Origin: Candidatus Omnitrophota bacterium
GTDB lineage: Bacteria > Omnitrophota > Gorgyraeia > Gygaellales > Profunditerraquicolaceae
Direction of reading: 5' to 3'
Assembly (NCBI GenBank): GCA_023247875.1
Contig: JAHFFQ010000028.1
Span: 1 to 12,129, forward strand
DNA length: 12,129 bases
A model generated the notes under the pieces. It had not been told where the DNA came from and made no database searches. It worked only from the letters and a program-made list of their open reading frames with translations. The first letter of the stretch is position 1. Every line of letters begins with the position of its first letter. Positions 11,213 to 12,129 of the stretch are shown here, piece by piece. The position numbers were made by a program, and so were the translations under genes.

Positions 11213-12129
11213 GCTATCACCCGCGGCCTTGAAAAAAGATCCATGACCTGGTTTAAACTGCTCAGATCCCATGTCCAGATCTTCTCCTCCAGCGCCCTTA
11301 ACCTGGCATTCGCCTCAACTTCCTTTAAGGTAACCATGATCTTGCGCTGTGATTTATGATGGTATCTTTTGCATTCCTTGGCGAATTCGGCGATATCCTG
11401 CTCGGTAAGGGCACCGGGCTTGATCGCCATTATCCATAACGCCTCGCTTGAGCGGCCAAGCAGCCCATCCTTTAATAAGCGGTGCTTGAATTCCAGGGGC
11501 TTTATTTCCCGGAAATGATTAAGCCGGATCTTCTTGCGTTCAATCTGCATAAGGTCATCTTCAAATAACTGCATCAGCTCATATACCCGCCCGGCGAGCG
11601 GCTTTTGGCAGTTTTTCAGGAAATCCTGGATGAGCCCCTTGACCCCGTCGCGGAACCTCTCCTTCTGGCTCCTGGCGTCAAATGTCAATGAGCCCAACTT
11701 TTGCCGATACACAAAACGCATCCAATAAGCAAAGAGGCGGTCGCTGGCCTTCAGGAAATCACCGCTGCGGGTGATAGCGTCCAACTGAAGGAGGTAATTT
11801 ATCTTGGAGTTCAACTCTTTTTTCTGCTTACGCAGGATGTGGGCGATATCCTTGATCCGGTTATTACCGCTTGAGATCAAATAAAGTATGGAGATATAAT
11901 CATTGGCTTCAGCCTGATCCAGAAAACGCTTGATATAATTGGAAAACCTCTGGTTCAGGATCCCCGATGTATCAAAGAGCAATCCTTCCAGGATATCGGC
12001 CAACTCCACGGAGATATCCCCCCGCCTAAGGCATAAGGCATCGCAGATAAGCTCAAGGTACAGGGGATATCCGCCGGTAAAATCAATTATGAAATCCTTC
12101 AATCCCGGCTCAAGGGTTATCTCCGGCAG
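11209..12129 (-). CDS. Archaeal-type AAA ATPase, C-terminal part (5' end outside the window)
   Basis: 306 codons are visible and the frame is open to the right edge; the Walker motifs must lie beyond it. Visible residues begin just before DFTGGYPLYLELICDAL, the sensor-2-like region of archaeal-ATPase/STAND proteins. Then comes a winged-helix segment (SILYLISSGNNRIKDIAHILRKQKK, followed by YLLQLDAITRSGDFL and ASDRLFAYWMRF) that usually follows this ATPase. The C-terminal 130 residues (LEFKHRLLKDGLLGRSSEALWIMAIKPGALTEQDIAEFAKE) resemble the DUF234-like restriction-endonuclease fold. In that fold I would expect E-x-K at WIMAIK, but Ala stands in place of Glu, so nuclease activity is doubtful. 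An apparent start at 12102 is a TTG and probably not the initiator. Role unknown. Confidence 0.78.
   Translation of the reverse strand: MPEITLEPGLKDFIIDFTGGYPLYLELICDALCLRRGDISVELADILEGLLFDTSGILNQRFSNYIKRFLDQAEANDYISILYLISSGNNRIKDIAHILRKQKKELNSKINYLLQLDAITRSGDFLKASDRLFAYWMRFVYRQKLGSLTFDARSQKERFRDGVKGLIQDFLKNCQKPLAGRVYELMQLFEDDLMQIERKKIRLNHFREIKPLEFKHRLLKDGLLGRSSEALWIMAIKPGALTEQDIAEFAKECKRYHHKSQRKIMVTLKEVEANARLRALEEKIWTWDLSSLNQVMDLFSRPRVIA

Noticed and set aside
10727..11272. Longer start for the metallophosphoesterase, adding 20 residues
   Set aside because: The family starts at (M/V)KIGVISDTH, and the GTG at 11212 gives a standard 4-nt overlap with the upstream stop.

Overview
The window is a gene-dense (about 97% coding), moderate-GC stretch of a bacterial chromosome in which every supported gene lies on the minus strand, so transcription runs from high to low coordinates. 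The best taxonomic clue is a 94-residue protein at 7343-7627 that begins MSIHPSLTVSEKDKK and carries VLKRTERI and GKWKAGDPVYNLPK. It matches a small basic protein family known from Chlamydiae, Verrucomicrobia and relatives (the PVC superphylum). With the PilZ, SPOR and DUF4416 proteins around it, this suggests a Gram-negative PVC-type bacterium, most likely a member of Candidatus Omnitrophota. That assignment is inference.

Right-hand block (12129 down to 5441): the C-terminal part of an archaeal-type AAA ATPase, a YfcE-like metallophosphoesterase, a HIT nucleotide hydrolase, a dGTPase-like HD protein, a GAF/HD-GYP cyclic-di-GMP phosphodiesterase, a membrane-anchored SPOR protein, the small basic protein, a secreted double-SH3 protein, and 3-dehydroquinate synthase (aroB). 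The genes abut or overlap (4, 14 and 41 nt overlaps; gaps of 0-6 nt), so they look like one long operon.

Middle block (5361 down to 2486): a near-consensus sigma-70 promoter overlaps the aroB stop codon and drives a PilZ protein, a tiny four-cysteine protein, a second PilZ protein, a DUF4416 protein, a PflX-like radical SAM protein and a DUF2062 membrane protein. Left-hand block (2362 down to 1): a second promoter, TTGCCA-17-TAGAAT, drives gpmA, an exported PEBP/YbhB-like protein, a GIY-YIG protein, a YajQ-family protein and the start of an exported POTRA-like protein that runs off the window.

How the genes relate: most are housekeeping (glycolysis, shikimate pathway, nucleotide sanitation), but a cyclic-di-GMP theme recurs, with one HD-GYP phosphodiesterase, two PilZ receptors with intact ligand motifs and one YajQ-type candidate receptor. 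The most unusual structure is a pair of 35-bp, nearly identical, inverted copies of a palindromic sequence inside the SH3 gene. Both lie in reading frame at domain boundaries, like a protein-invading palindromic element. A second, unrelated repeat (two 13-bp direct repeats and a hairpin) lies at the DUF2062/gpmA junction and supplies the DUF2062 stop codon. There is no gene-free stretch longer than about 125 bp, and I saw no tRNA, rRNA, CRISPR array or transposase gene.
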